Virus record (IMG/VR): IMGVR_UViG_3300021197_000796
Coordinates: 1-50,164 of that record
DNA: 50,164 nucleotides
Origin: a virus
Strand: one strand, 5' to 3'
Part shown: one piece after another, positions 23,401 through 30,842 of the stretch
Numbering within the stretch: position 1 is the first letter of the stretch
Layout of the letters: the number at the start of each line of letters is the position of its first letter
Program-made: the position numbers and the translations under genes
Notes under the pieces: generated by a model
Seen by the model: the letters and a program-made list of their open reading frames with translations, nothing else
Databases searched by the model: none
Told to the model about the DNA's origin: nothing

Positions 23401-23627
23401 TTTATAAAAGTGCGAAAGAACTTTGTGACGCGGGTGCTGAACTTGTAAGCCATAACTGGGGGTCAACATGGAATGATGGCGGGAGGTGGAACATCTGGAT
23501 TTACGAGTTGCCAGACGGTACATTTTGGAAGGTCCATCAGCGTAGCGACTACTCGTCATCAGTAGAGTTGTCAAAAGTCAAAAAAGTTGTAAAGGAGGTA
23601 GTGTCTTTTATTAATGAACAAACGTAA
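23397..23627 (+). CDS. Unknown 76-aa protein
   Basis: ATG at 23397 overlaps the exonuclease stop by 4 bp. Beta-rich and tryptophan-rich middle (NWGSTWNDGGRWNIWIYELPDG), charged C-terminal helix. Overlaps the resolvase gene by 14 bp. It lies between two nucleases, so a DNA role is plausible. Not recognised. Confidence 0.55.
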   Translation: MIYKSAKELCDAGAELVSHNWGSTWNDGGRWNIWIYELPDGTFWKVHQRSDYSSSVELSKVKKVVKEVVSFINEQT

Positions 23628-24045
23628 GGCAGCACAACTAAAGTATGGGGTACGATCAGGACTTGAGGCTGACAACTGTAAGTACCTTGAAGACAAAGGT
23701 ATCCCATACGAATATGAGAAGCATAAGATCAAGTGGGAGGATCACCAGTGGCGTTCCTATACACCTGACTTTGTGCTAGATAGTAACGGTATCATCGTAG
23801 AAACTAAAGGGCGGTTCGTAGCCGCAGATAGACGAAAGCACTTGAAGGTTAAGGAGCAGTATCCTAAGTTAGACATTAGGTTCGTGTTCACTAACTCTAA
23901 GACCAAGATCAACAAAGGGAGTAAGACATCTTACGGTGATTGGTGCGAACGTCATGGGTTCCAGTATTCTGATAAGTTCATTCCTAGTGAATGGCTACTA
24001 GAACCTGAAGTTGAGATGAGAATTGAAAGGACTAAGGATGACTAA
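23614..24045 (+). CDS. Endonuclease I-type Holliday junction resolvase (T7 gp3-like)
   Basis: 143 aa, close to T7 gp3 (149). The PD-(D/E)XK core is visible: SGLEADNCKYLEDKGI with the first Glu, YTPDFVLDSNGIIVETKGRF with D and ExK, followed by basic residues. It resolves branched DNA before packaging and breaks host DNA. It lies directly in the replication-recombination block and overlaps the next start. Confidence 0.88.
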   Translation: MNKRKAAQLKYGVRSGLEADNCKYLEDKGIPYEYEKHKIKWEDHQWRSYTPDFVLDSNGIIVETKGRFVAADRRKHLKVKEQYPKLDIRFVFTNSKTKINKGSKTSYGDWCERHGFQYSDKFIPSEWLLEPEVEMRIERTKDD

Positions 24046-24142
24046 GAAGATCGTAGACCTACTCAAAACAAACGGTATCAACCCAGAGGACGCTTTGTTC
24101 TATCTCGGTGCGTACATTCAAGATCAAGAGGAAACAGTATGA
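24038..24142 (+). CDS. 34-aa peptide
   Basis: ATG at 24038 preceded by AAAGGACTAAGG inside the resolvase gene. It is a single charged helix (KKIVDLLKTNGINPEDALFYLG) and overlaps the next gene by 4 bp. Chain of overlaps supports a real gene. Function unknown. Confidence 0.5.
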   Translation: MTKKIVDLLKTNGINPEDALFYLGAYIQDQEETV

Positions 24143-24306
24143 CTAAGTTTAAGATAGGCCGCAGTTTTGGTTACGTAGGAACTGAAGATTATGACATAAT
24201 TAGCGCTGAGACATTAGAGGAAGCTGAACAACAGGCTTGGGAATGGGCTCTGGATATGGTAGAGAGTTGGGCTGAGGTTGTGGAAGAGGGGTCTGAAAAT
24301 GACTAA
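24139..24306 (+). CDS. Unknown 55-aa acidic protein
   Basis: Overlaps the neighbours by 4 and 8 bp. A long acidic helix (LEEAEQQAWEWALDMVESWAEVVEE) with three Trp follows a short beta start. It could be a small interaction or inhibitor protein. Not recognised. Confidence 0.55.
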   Translation: MTKFKIGRSFGYVGTEDYDIISAETLEEAEQQAWEWALDMVESWAEVVEEGSEND

Positions 24307-25078
24307 AGATATCCTAGTATTCAGTTGTGCCCATACGGCACCTGAAGTAAGCAACGAGCGTTTCGATTGGCTCGGACAGTACATCGCTGACGCTAAACCT
24401 GATATGGTTATCGACTTAGGTGACGGCGCTGACATGTGCAGTCTGAATAGCTTTGACACTCGTTATCCGCAGGCTGTAGTAATGCAGAACTACGGTGACG
24501 ACATCAACCACTACAACGAGGCTCAGGATCGTCTACGGTCTCCATACAAGAAACTAAAGCGTAAGAAATTGCACTGGGTAGGATTTGAGGGCAACCATGA
24601 AAATCGGATCAAGAAGGCTATTGCGGAGAGTCCCCGAACGGAAGACAGAACGGGACAAGGCTACGGGGTTTCCTTTGGGCATCTTCAAACGGACCACTGG
24701 TTCGATGACTACCACGAATACTACAATAGCGCCCCCTCAATCGCTGGCTACTCTGGTGTTGACTTTGCTCACTTCTTTAGTTCTGGTAACTTTGGGACAG
24801 CTACTTCTGGTATTCACCATGCTTATGCCGTCATCAACAACCGTCACAATTCTTCTGTGTGTGGTCACACCCATAAACGTAGTGTTCACTTCAAGGATGA
24901 CGCTAATAGTATTGGGATGGTGGTCGGCTGCTACAAAGGACATGAGGAAAGCTGGGCGGGCCAAGCGAACTTGAGCTGGTGGAACGGCGTAGTTATGATG
25001 CGAGAGACTGAAAACGGTATGTTTGAGCCACAGTTCATCTCTATGGATATGCTTGAGAAGGAGTACAGCAATGGATGA
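24299..25078 (+). CDS. Calcineurin-like metallophosphoesterase
   Basis: 259 aa from the ATG at 24299, overlapping the previous gene. Metal-binding motifs are in order: SCAHT (DxH-like, first Asp replaced), DLGDGADM, FEGNHENR, and late VCGHTHKR. It hydrolyses a phosphate ester or DNA/RNA ends; phage members include DNA repair nucleases and 2',3'-cyclic phosphatases. The first motif lacks the usual Asp, which may lower or change activity. Its substrate is unknown. It overlaps the next gene by 8 bp. Confidence 0.82.
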   Translation: MTKDILVFSCAHTAPEVSNERFDWLGQYIADAKPDMVIDLGDGADMCSLNSFDTRYPQAVVMQNYGDDINHYNEAQDRLRSPYKKLKRKKLHWVGFEGNHENRIKKAIAESPRTEDRTGQGYGVSFGHLQTDHWFDDYHEYYNSAPSIAGYSGVDFAHFFSSGNFGTATSGIHHAYAVINNRHNSSVCGHTHKRSVHFKDDANSIGMVVGCYKGHEESWAGQANLSWWNGVVMMRETENGMFEPQFISMDMLEKEYSNG

Positions 25079-25730
25079 TAAACCTACTATGACAGTTGAT
25101 TCTGATGGCGATAAGTCTTGGTGGTTGTATGGTAAACTACATCGTGAAGATGGTCCTGCTGTAGAGCATGCTGATGGCTATAAGGGTTGGCGTTTGAATG
25201 GTAAACGACATCGTGAAGATGGTCCTGCTGTAGAGCATGCTGATGGCACTAAGTGTTGGCACTTGAACGATAAACTACACCGTGAAGACGGACCTGCTGT
25301 AAAGTATGCTGATGGCGATGAGTGTTGGTACTTAAATGATAAACGACACCGTGAAGATGGTCCTGCTGTAGAGTGTGCTGATGGTGGCAAGTCTTGGTAC
25401 TTGGGTGGTAAACTACACCGTGAAGATGGCCCTGCTGTAGAGTATGTTAATGGCGGTAAGTCTTGGTTCTTGAATGGTGAAAAGGTAACTGAAGAAGAGG
25501 TTATGAGTAACGATACTAAAGACAACGTGAACAACCCTAGTCACTACAATCAAGCTGGTGTCGAGTGCATTGATGCTATCAAGGCTTCTCTCGGTGACGA
25601 GTACCCTGCCTATTGCAAGGGTAATGTGATGAAGTATCTCTGGCGATACAAGTACAAGAACGGCATTGAGGACTTAAAGAAGGCTCAGTGGTATTTGAAC
25701 TCAATGGTAGAAAGCGTAGAAAATGGTTGA
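25071..25730 (+). CDS. HREDGPA-repeat protein 2 fused to a DUF3310 domain
   Basis: 219 aa from the ATG at 25071. Residues about 15-140 are five HREDGPA units of 23 residues. After TEEEVMSNDTKDN comes a DUF3310-like domain: NNPSHYNQAGVECIDAI, then CKGNVMKYLWRYKYK and DLKKAQWYLNSMVE. DUF3310 is found in T7 gp1.7, a nucleotide kinase, and in many phages. The fused part could also start alone at the ATG at 25504 in the same frame. The fusion suggests the repeats work beside nucleotide metabolism. Confidence 0.82.
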   Translation: MDDKPTMTVDSDGDKSWWLYGKLHREDGPAVEHADGYKGWRLNGKRHREDGPAVEHADGTKCWHLNDKLHREDGPAVKYADGDECWYLNDKRHREDGPAVECADGGKSWYLGGKLHREDGPAVEYVNGGKSWFLNGEKVTEEEVMSNDTKDNVNNPSHYNQAGVECIDAIKASLGDEYPAYCKGNVMKYLWRYKYKNGIEDLKKAQWYLNSMVESVENG

Positions 25731-25908
25731 AACAGTCTTTATGTCCTTGACACTAGTGTTACTAGTGTATATTGCTTATGTACAGCATAAATCTTATATG
25801 TACACACAGTACATTCTGGTAGCAACAGCGAATCTTCTGATTACATTTCAGGAAGCAGCGGAGCTTAACAAAGGAGAGAACTATGGGGAAACGCAGCAAT
25901 TTCACTAG
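25723..25908 (+). CDS. Small membrane protein
   Basis: 61 aa, overlapping both neighbours. N-terminal transmembrane segment (VFMSLTLVLLVYIAYVQ), then a partly hydrophobic second helix (TQYILVATANLLITF) and a polar end. Inner membrane protein of unknown role. Confidence 0.55.
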   Translation: MVETVFMSLTLVLLVYIAYVQHKSYMYTQYILVATANLLITFQEAAELNKGENYGETQQFH

Positions 25909-26419
25909 GAACGAACGGGACTTCTACCCGACACCTATTAAAGCTGTAGAACCTCTTATCGACCATCTCCCGTATGAGGACTTTACTTATGTAGAGCCTT
26001 GTGCTGGCGATGGTCGCCTCGTGAACCACCTCTCAGAGCTTACAGCAGGCTCTGGGTTGTGTGTTCATAAGAGCGACATAGAACCTCAAGCACCTGATGT
26101 CCTTCGTCTGGATGCAATGGGTTTACTGGCGATAGAGGACGTAGACTTCTGCATTACTAATCCACCTTGGGATACGGACTTTCTGCACCCTTTCCTTGAG
26201 TGGTATGCCACACAGATGCCCACTTGGGTGCTGAATAAGGCAGATTGGATGCACACTAAGAAGTCAGCGGAGTATATGCAGTATTGCAAGAAGGTTGTGT
26301 CTATCGGTAGGGTCAAGTGGATCGAAGACAGCAAAAGCACAGGTATGGACAATAGTTGTTGGTATCTCTTTGATTATCACCACGAAGGGCCAACAGAATT
26401 TTATGGGAGACTAATATGA
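25883..26419 (+). CDS. N6-adenine DNA methyltransferase-like protein
   Basis: 178 aa. It begins FTRNERDFYPTPIKAVEPL, the usual opening of phage adenine methyltransferases. SAM-binding motif I is YVEPCAGDGRLVNHL and catalytic motif IV is CITNPPWDTDF (NPPW). It modifies adenine in DNA, probably to block host restriction or mark phage DNA. It lacks a visible target-recognition domain, so it is short and may have low specificity. It overlaps both neighbours. Confidence 0.85.
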   Translation: MGKRSNFTRNERDFYPTPIKAVEPLIDHLPYEDFTYVEPCAGDGRLVNHLSELTAGSGLCVHKSDIEPQAPDVLRLDAMGLLAIEDVDFCITNPPWDTDFLHPFLEWYATQMPTWVLNKADWMHTKKSAEYMQYCKKVVSIGRVKWIEDSKSTGMDNSCWYLFDYHHEGPTEFYGRLI

Positions 26420-26721
26420 AAGATTACGCAGATTTCGTGGAGTCGATGATTTTAACTGAAGGTGCTGACCGTCTAGTTGAGAATACACTAGGTCTTGTAG
26501 GTGAGGCTGGTGAGGTAGCTGAGAAGATCAAGAAGAAAGTACGCGACGGAAATATTGATATTCAGGGGTTGCAAGGGGAACTCGGAGATGTTATCTTCTA
26601 TTGGTACGCACTTCACGGTGCACTAGGTTTAGACCCAGAGGAGACTATCAAGATGAACAAAGAGAAACTAACCTCACGTAAGGAACGTGGGACTTTGCAA
26701 GGAAGTGGAGATAACCGATGA
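26416..26721 (+). CDS. MazG-like nucleotide pyrophosphohydrolase
   Basis: 101 aa. The MazG core is visible: LGLVGEAGEVAEKIKKK, with EE-like metal residues, and LQGELGDVIFYWYALHG (E-x-x-D). It hydrolyses NTPs or ppGpp-like alarmones; in phages it is thought to keep the host in a growth-like state or to clean the dNTP pool. Placed between methyltransferase and repeat protein 3, with 4-bp overlaps to each. Confidence 0.9.
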   Translation: MKDYADFVESMILTEGADRLVENTLGLVGEAGEVAEKIKKKVRDGNIDIQGLQGELGDVIFYWYALHGALGLDPEETIKMNKEKLTSRKERGTLQGSGDNR

Positions 26722-27161
26722 TTGAGTATACAGTAAAAGTTCATGCTAATGGTAGCAAGCATTGGTACTTGGAGGGTAAACTACATCGTGAAGATGGACC
26801 TGCTGTAGAGTATGCTGATGGCTATAAGTCTTGGTTCTTGAACGATAAACTACACCGTGAAGAGGGTCCTGCTTTAGAGCATGCTGATGGTAGCAAGTGT
26901 TGGTACTTGAATGATAAACGACACCGTGAAGATGGACCTGCTATAGAGTATGCTAATGGCTATAAGTCTTGGTTCTTGAATGGTAAACGACACCGTGAAG
27001 ATGGTCCTGCTATAGAGTATGCTGATGGCGATAAGGTTTGGTACTTGAATGGTGCTCGGATGACAGAAGAAGGGCATAAAGAAGCTATGAATCCTTCTGT
27101 AGAAATGACTATGGAAGAGATCTGTAAGGCTCTAGGTAAGAACGTAAAGGTGAAGAAATGA
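26718..27161 (+). CDS. HREDGPA-repeat protein 3
   Basis: 147 aa with four 23-residue HREDGPA units and the same tail as proteins 1 and 4 (KEAMNPSVEMTMEE...GKNVKVKK). The first 11 residues (MIEYTVKVHAN) are identical to protein 1. Differences between units are mostly L/R/K and Y/H swaps at fixed positions. Overlaps the gene before and after by 4 bp. Function unknown. Confidence 0.8.
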   Translation: MIEYTVKVHANGSKHWYLEGKLHREDGPAVEYADGYKSWFLNDKLHREEGPALEHADGSKCWYLNDKRHREDGPAIEYANGYKSWFLNGKRHREDGPAIEYADGDKVWYLNGARMTEEGHKEAMNPSVEMTMEEICKALGKNVKVKK

Positions 27162-27361
27162 TAGAAGACAAAGATGTAAACATTCAGGTGTACTCGTGTG
27201 GAGAGGGTCACACCATCCAAGTTCTAAAGGCAGAGGGAGATCAAATCCTTTTTATTAAACACTGGCAGCCAAGAGAGGACTACCTAGATTTTGGCGAGGG
27301 CAACTTCGTAAAACTTCTTGAGTTCCTTGGCTACAGGGTATACCACGAGGAGATGGAATAA
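27158..27361 (+). CDS. Unknown 67-aa protein
   Basis: Mixed beta/alpha, acidic, with GEGHTIQVLKAEGDQILFIKHW in the middle. Its stop overlaps the DUF1127 gene start (TAATG). The small size and position suit an accessory moron. Not recognised. Confidence 0.55.
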   Translation: MIEDKDVNIQVYSCGEGHTIQVLKAEGDQILFIKHWQPREDYLDFGEGNFVKLLEFLGYRVYHEEME

Positions 27362-27537
27362 TGAGCATGTTCTGGAGATACGTTAACTTCTTGGCGACTT
27401 GGCGAGAACATCGTAAAACTATCAAGCAGTTGAACCAACTGACAGACCGTGAGCTACGGGACATCGGTATCAGCCGAGCAGACATAGACCGTTTGGTGTG
27501 GCTAGAGGAAGACAAGACAATGCGAGGACGTGGGTAA
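27361..27537 (+). CDS. DUF1127 (YjiS-like) small protein
   Basis: 58 aa. The C-terminal half carries the DUF1127 signature: RKTIKQLNQLTDRELRDIGI then SRADIDRLVW. DUF1127 proteins are small, basic and Arg-rich, abundant in alphaproteobacteria, and reported to affect RNA turnover and phosphate or carbon stress. In a phage it may mimic the host protein. Start at 27361 overlaps the upstream stop, and its own TAA overlaps the next ATG. Confidence 0.85.
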   Translation: MSMFWRYVNFLATWREHRKTIKQLNQLTDRELRDIGISRADIDRLVWLEEDKTMRGRG

Positions 27538-27713
27538 TGACTAAGTTAGAAGAACTAAGGCTTGCTTGGATTGCGGCCTCCGATGAGGAAGATCTCGCTA
27601 CAATTGTCAAAGAGAGAGCTGAGGTTGCCTTGGAAGCTGCTCAAGACGCCGAGTTTTATGCTAGGTTAGCGTATGGTGCTGAACTAGAGAGACAGGAGGA
27701 CTCTAATGACTAA
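27537..27713 (+). CDS. Helical protein, related to the next gene
   Basis: 58 aa from the ATG at 27537. All-helix and acidic (EDLATIVKERAEVALEAAQDAEFYARLAYGAELE). The start MTKLEELRLAW matches MTKLQELKAAW in the next gene, so the pair looks duplicated. A coiled-coil dimer is likely. Function unknown. Confidence 0.6.
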   Translation: MTKLEELRLAWIAASDEEDLATIVKERAEVALEAAQDAEFYARLAYGAELERQEDSND

Positions 27714-27873
27714 GTTACAAGAATTAAAGGCTGCTTGGTTAGATGCGGAAATTAAAGCAACCGCTGCTCATCGTGAAGCAACCGACTGCTGGATAGGCTG
27801 GAGGGCTGAACTAAAGAAACAAGAAACAGCACCACGGGAGCCTGTAGAAGACGAAGGCAACCCGCTAGTATAG
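27706..27873 (+). CDS. Helical protein, second of a related pair
   Basis: 55 aa from the ATG at 27706, after GGAGG. One long helix (LQELKAAWLDAEIKATAAHREATDCWIGWRAELKKQ) then a disordered Pro/Glu end. Overlaps its relative by 8 bp. Function unknown. Confidence 0.55.
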   Translation: MTKLQELKAAWLDAEIKATAAHREATDCWIGWRAELKKQETAPREPVEDEGNPLV

Positions 27874-27888
27874 CAAAAGGAATAACTA

Positions 27889-29802
27889 ATGACAAACAAC
27901 GTACTACCAACTGACTACCAAACATTCATCGCGCTATCTCGTTATGCTAAGTGGCTAGACGACGAAGGACGCCGTGAGACATTCTCTGAGACTGTACAGA
28001 GGTATATCACTAATGTGGTTGACTCCGTAATCTACGAGGATAAGAAACTTGTAGCTAACGAACTATGGGATGCCATCATGAGCCTTGAGGTTATGCCTTC
28101 CATGCGTTCTCTCATGACAGCAGGGGCAGCAGCTAACCGTGACAACACTTGTATGTACAACTGCTCGTACTTGCCAGTAGATGACCCTAAGTCCTTCGAT
28201 GAGGCTATGTTCATCCTGTTGTGTGGTACAGGTGTAGGGTTCTCAGTAGAGCGTCAGTTCATCTCTAAGCTACCTGATGTACCTGATCAACTATTCGTGA
28301 GTGACACCACAATCGTAGTTAAGGATAGCAAAGAGGGTTGGGCTAAGGCTTACCGTCAACTACTGTCTCTGCTGTGGGCTGGTGAAGTGCCTAAGTGGGA
28401 TGTGTCTAAGGTTCGCCCTGCTGGTGCTAAACTCAAGACATTCGGTGGTCGTGCCTCTGGTCCTGCCCCTCTGGTTGATCTCTTTCGCTTCACTATTGAG
28501 AAGTTCAAGGGTGCCACAGGTCGTAAGCTCTCTTCTATTGAGTGCCATGACATCATGTGTAAGATCGGTGAGGTAGTAGTCGTAGGTGGTGTTCGTCGTT
28601 CTGCTATGATCAGCTTGAGCAACCTAAGTGATGACCGCATGCGTCACGCTAAGTCAGGTCAGTGGTGGGAGAACCAAGGGCAACGCGCCCTAGCTAATAA
28701 CTCCGTGTGCTACACTGAGAAGCCAGACATGGAGACCTACATGCGTGAGTGGCTTGCGCTAGTCGAGAGTAAGTCGGGTGAGCGTGGTGTATTCAACCGT
28801 AAGGCAAGTAAGGTACAGGCAGCTAAGAATGGTCGTCGTGACCCTAACTTTGAGTTCGGTACTAACCCTTGCTCAGAGATTATCTTGCGTCCTTATCAGT
28901 TCTGTAACTTGACAGAGGTAGTTGTACGTGCCACAGATACTATTGAGGACTTGGAGCGTAAGGTTCGCCTTGCAACTATTCTAGGGACGATCCAGTCAAC
29001 CTATACGCACTTCCCATACTTGCGTAAGATCTGGCAGAAGAACACAGAAGAAGAACGTTTGTTGGGTGTTAGCTTGACAGGTATCATGGACAACCCGCTG
29101 ATGACTTCAGCTAACAAAGGGCTGGAGGAAACTCTTGAGCATCTTAAAAGTGTCGCTGTTGATACTAATGCTGAGTGGGCAGAGCGTCTTGGTGTACCAG
29201 TGTCTGCTGCAATTACTTGCGTTAAGCCTTCTGGGACCGTCTCTCAGCTTGTTGATTCTGCTTCTGGTATTCACACTCGTCATAGCCCTTACTACATCCG
29301 TACAGTACGAGGTGATAACAAAGACCCACTGACGCAGTTCATGAAGGATCAAGGTATCCCTAGCGAGCCTTGTGTTATGAAGCCAGATCAAACTACAGTC
29401 TTCAGCTTCCCTGTGAAGTCCCCAGAAGGTGCTGTAGTACGTGATGACGTATCAGCTATGGAACAGCTAGAGACTTGGCTGCTATATCAGCGTTATTGGT
29501 GTGAGCATAAGCCTTCGGTCACTGTGTCCGTAAAGGACAACGAGTGGATGGAAGTAGGTGCTTTTGTTTATGAGCACTTCGATGAGATGTCTGGTGTATC
29601 CTTTCTACCGTATGACGGTGGTACATACCAACAGGCACCTTATCAAGAGTGTGGTAAGTCAGACTATGAGACACTGAAAGATTTAATGCCTTCGTCTATT
29701 GACTGGTCTAAACTTTCGGAGTATGAACAAGAGGACAACACATCTGGTAGTCAGACTATGGCATGTTCTGGTGACAGTTGTGAGATTGTTGACTTGACAT
29801 AA
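27889..29802 (+). CDS. nrdJ: Class II (B12-dependent) ribonucleoside-triphosphate reductase
   Basis: 637 aa, one chain. It reduces ribonucleotides to deoxyribonucleotides for phage DNA synthesis. Key parts: CMYNCSYLPVDD near residue 88, GTGVGFSVERQF, the active-site loop GTNPCSEI (about 322-329), and a redox-active C-terminal Cys pair (MACSGDSCEIVDLT). No small-subunit (NrdB) gene is present, as expected for the adenosylcobalamin enzyme. The length fits the monomeric phage form. It needs host cobalamin and a reductant, perhaps the phage glutaredoxin at 32355. Confidence 0.93.
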   Translation: MTNNVLPTDYQTFIALSRYAKWLDDEGRRETFSETVQRYITNVVDSVIYEDKKLVANELWDAIMSLEVMPSMRSLMTAGAAANRDNTCMYNCSYLPVDDPKSFDEAMFILLCGTGVGFSVERQFISKLPDVPDQLFVSDTTIVVKDSKEGWAKAYRQLLSLLWAGEVPKWDVSKVRPAGAKLKTFGGRASGPAPLVDLFRFTIEKFKGATGRKLSSIECHDIMCKIGEVVVVGGVRRSAMISLSNLSDDRMRHAKSGQWWENQGQRALANNSVCYTEKPDMETYMREWLALVESKSGERGVFNRKASKVQAAKNGRRDPNFEFGTNPCSEIILRPYQFCNLTEVVVRATDTIEDLERKVRLATILGTIQSTYTHFPYLRKIWQKNTEEERLLGVSLTGIMDNPLMTSANKGLEETLEHLKSVAVDTNAEWAERLGVPVSAAITCVKPSGTVSQLVDSASGIHTRHSPYYIRTVRGDNKDPLTQFMKDQGIPSEPCVMKPDQTTVFSFPVKSPEGAVVRDDVSAMEQLETWLLYQRYWCEHKPSVTVSVKDNEWMEVGAFVYEHFDEMSGVSFLPYDGGTYQQAPYQECGKSDYETLKDLMPSSIDWSKLSEYEQEDNTSGSQTMACSGDSCEIVDLT

Positions 29803-29803
29803 C

Positions 29804-29846
29804 TTACGCTATGGCGTAAAGATCATAAAGTTACGCTATGACGTAA
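29804..29846 (+). repeat. Two 27-bp-spaced hairpin repeats after nrdJ
   Basis: TTACGCTATGGCGTAA (29804-29819) and TTACGCTATGACGTAA (29831-29846) are each followed by AGATCATAA. The first forms a perfect 6-bp stem with a TATG loop; the second has one mismatch. TTGACA at 29794-29799 sits just before. They could be operators for a promoter of the following genes or RNA processing/stability stems. Confidence 0.55.
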
Positions 29847-29908
29847 AGATCATAAGTGACCCTGTGACAAGCATGGGGTCACTACTAACTCAGATAAGGA
29901 TTAAAGAT

Positions 29909-30292
29909 ATGGAAATCGACGAAATCTTTAAAGCAAAAGAGGTTCTAAATGTCGCCCTGTTTGGGAGTAGGTTGGTAGGGTGCGCTAAGGAAGATAGTGA
30001 CTATGACTACCTTGTTCTTGTAAGGGAACGTCCCTGTACTAACTCCTGTTGGTTTGAGCTGGGGTTTACACCTGACACTGATGACCCCTTGTACGGCGTA
30101 GACTTCTCTTCTTGGCGCAAAGGGAATATGAACCTTGTGTTCACGGACAACCATGATTACTTCAAGGTGACACTAGAAGCCTCTGAATTCTGCCGTAAGT
30201 ATGAGGTATTTGATAAGGCAGACCGTTGCAAGGTTCACGAGTCTTTTAGAGATCAGCAGAAGTTTCTAACTACAGATCAGTGGCTGTTCTAA
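29909..30292 (+). CDS. Nucleotidyltransferase-fold protein
   Basis: 127 aa from the ATG at 29909, preceded by AAGGATTAAAGAT. Motif VALFGSRLVGCAKEDSDYDYLVLV has the GS and DxD residues that bind the metal and NTP in the polymerase-beta-like fold. This 127-residue form resembles phage 'nucleotidyltransferase' genes of unknown substrate, perhaps modifying a tRNA or protein. An earlier in-frame ATG at 29864 lacks a ribosome site. Confidence 0.75.
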   Translation: MEIDEIFKAKEVLNVALFGSRLVGCAKEDSDYDYLVLVRERPCTNSCWFELGFTPDTDDPLYGVDFSSWRKGNMNLVFTDNHDYFKVTLEASEFCRKYEVFDKADRCKVHESFRDQQKFLTTDQWLF

Positions 30293-30326
30293 TAGATATT
30301 AGGCTGACAGGAAAAGGATTAAAGAT

Positions 30327-30518
30327 ATGATGTGCTACAAAGATATGACGTTTTGCAATGCCGAGTGTGACAACAAAGAGTGCTTCAGGCAGTTCACCAA
30401 AGAAGTAGAGGAGGGTGCCCGTAAGTGGTGGGATCACGACCCTGATAATGCCCCTGTAGCCTTCAGTGACTTCTCTGAGACTTGCCCTGCGTATGTAACC
30501 CCTAAGAATTGGAATTGA
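30327..30518 (+). CDS. Cys-rich small protein
   Basis: 63 aa after AAGGATTAAAGAT, the same leader as the gene before. Five Cys lie in the first 20 residues and one later (MCYKDMTFCNAECDNKECFRQF ... ETCPAY in outline), suggesting a metal knuckle. Acidic and Trp-containing middle. Function unknown. Confidence 0.6.
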   Translation: MMCYKDMTFCNAECDNKECFRQFTKEVEEGARKWWDHDPDNAPVAFSDFSETCPAYVTPKNWN

Positions 30519-30519
30519 T

Positions 30520-30831
30520 ATGTCTAAGAAATGTTCAGAATGCGATTACGCGATTTGCGCAGAGTACGGGTACTCAAACTATACCGTTGAGGGAACCACT
30601 GTGTATTGTTCTTTAAAATTAAATCCGCACGGTGAATTTGACCGATGGTACGGCGAAGATTTACGCGATAAATACGCCGAAAGCTGTGACGAATATTCGA
30701 ACACAGGAGGCCCTTCCTACGTGGATTGTGACTGTGAGGATGTTCGCGGTGATAGTAAAGACCCTAATTCTTGGGTCGAGTATGCAACCGCAAAAGTTCC
30801 GGCTGAAAAGTTGGTTGAGATTTTAACATAA
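30520..30831 (+). CDS. Cys-rich protein with unusual codon use
   Basis: 103 aa, about 11 cysteine or acidic-cluster positions, including CSECDYAIC and YVDCDCEDV. Codons such as AAA, TTA and GAT are more frequent here than in neighbours that favour AAG, CTA and GAC. That hints at a recent arrival. It ends just before thyX. A metal-binding or disulphide-rich role is possible. Not recognised. Confidence 0.6.
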   Translation: MSKKCSECDYAICAEYGYSNYTVEGTTVYCSLKLNPHGEFDRWYGEDLRDKYAESCDEYSNTGGPSYVDCDCEDVRGDSKDPNSWVEYATAKVPAEKLVEILT

Positions 30832-30842
30832 GGAGATCACCT

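Noticed and set aside
25747-25775. TTGACA with ACTAGTGT direct repeat inside the small membrane gene
   Set aside because: The -10 is poor and the spacing wrong; the sequence is explained by coding.
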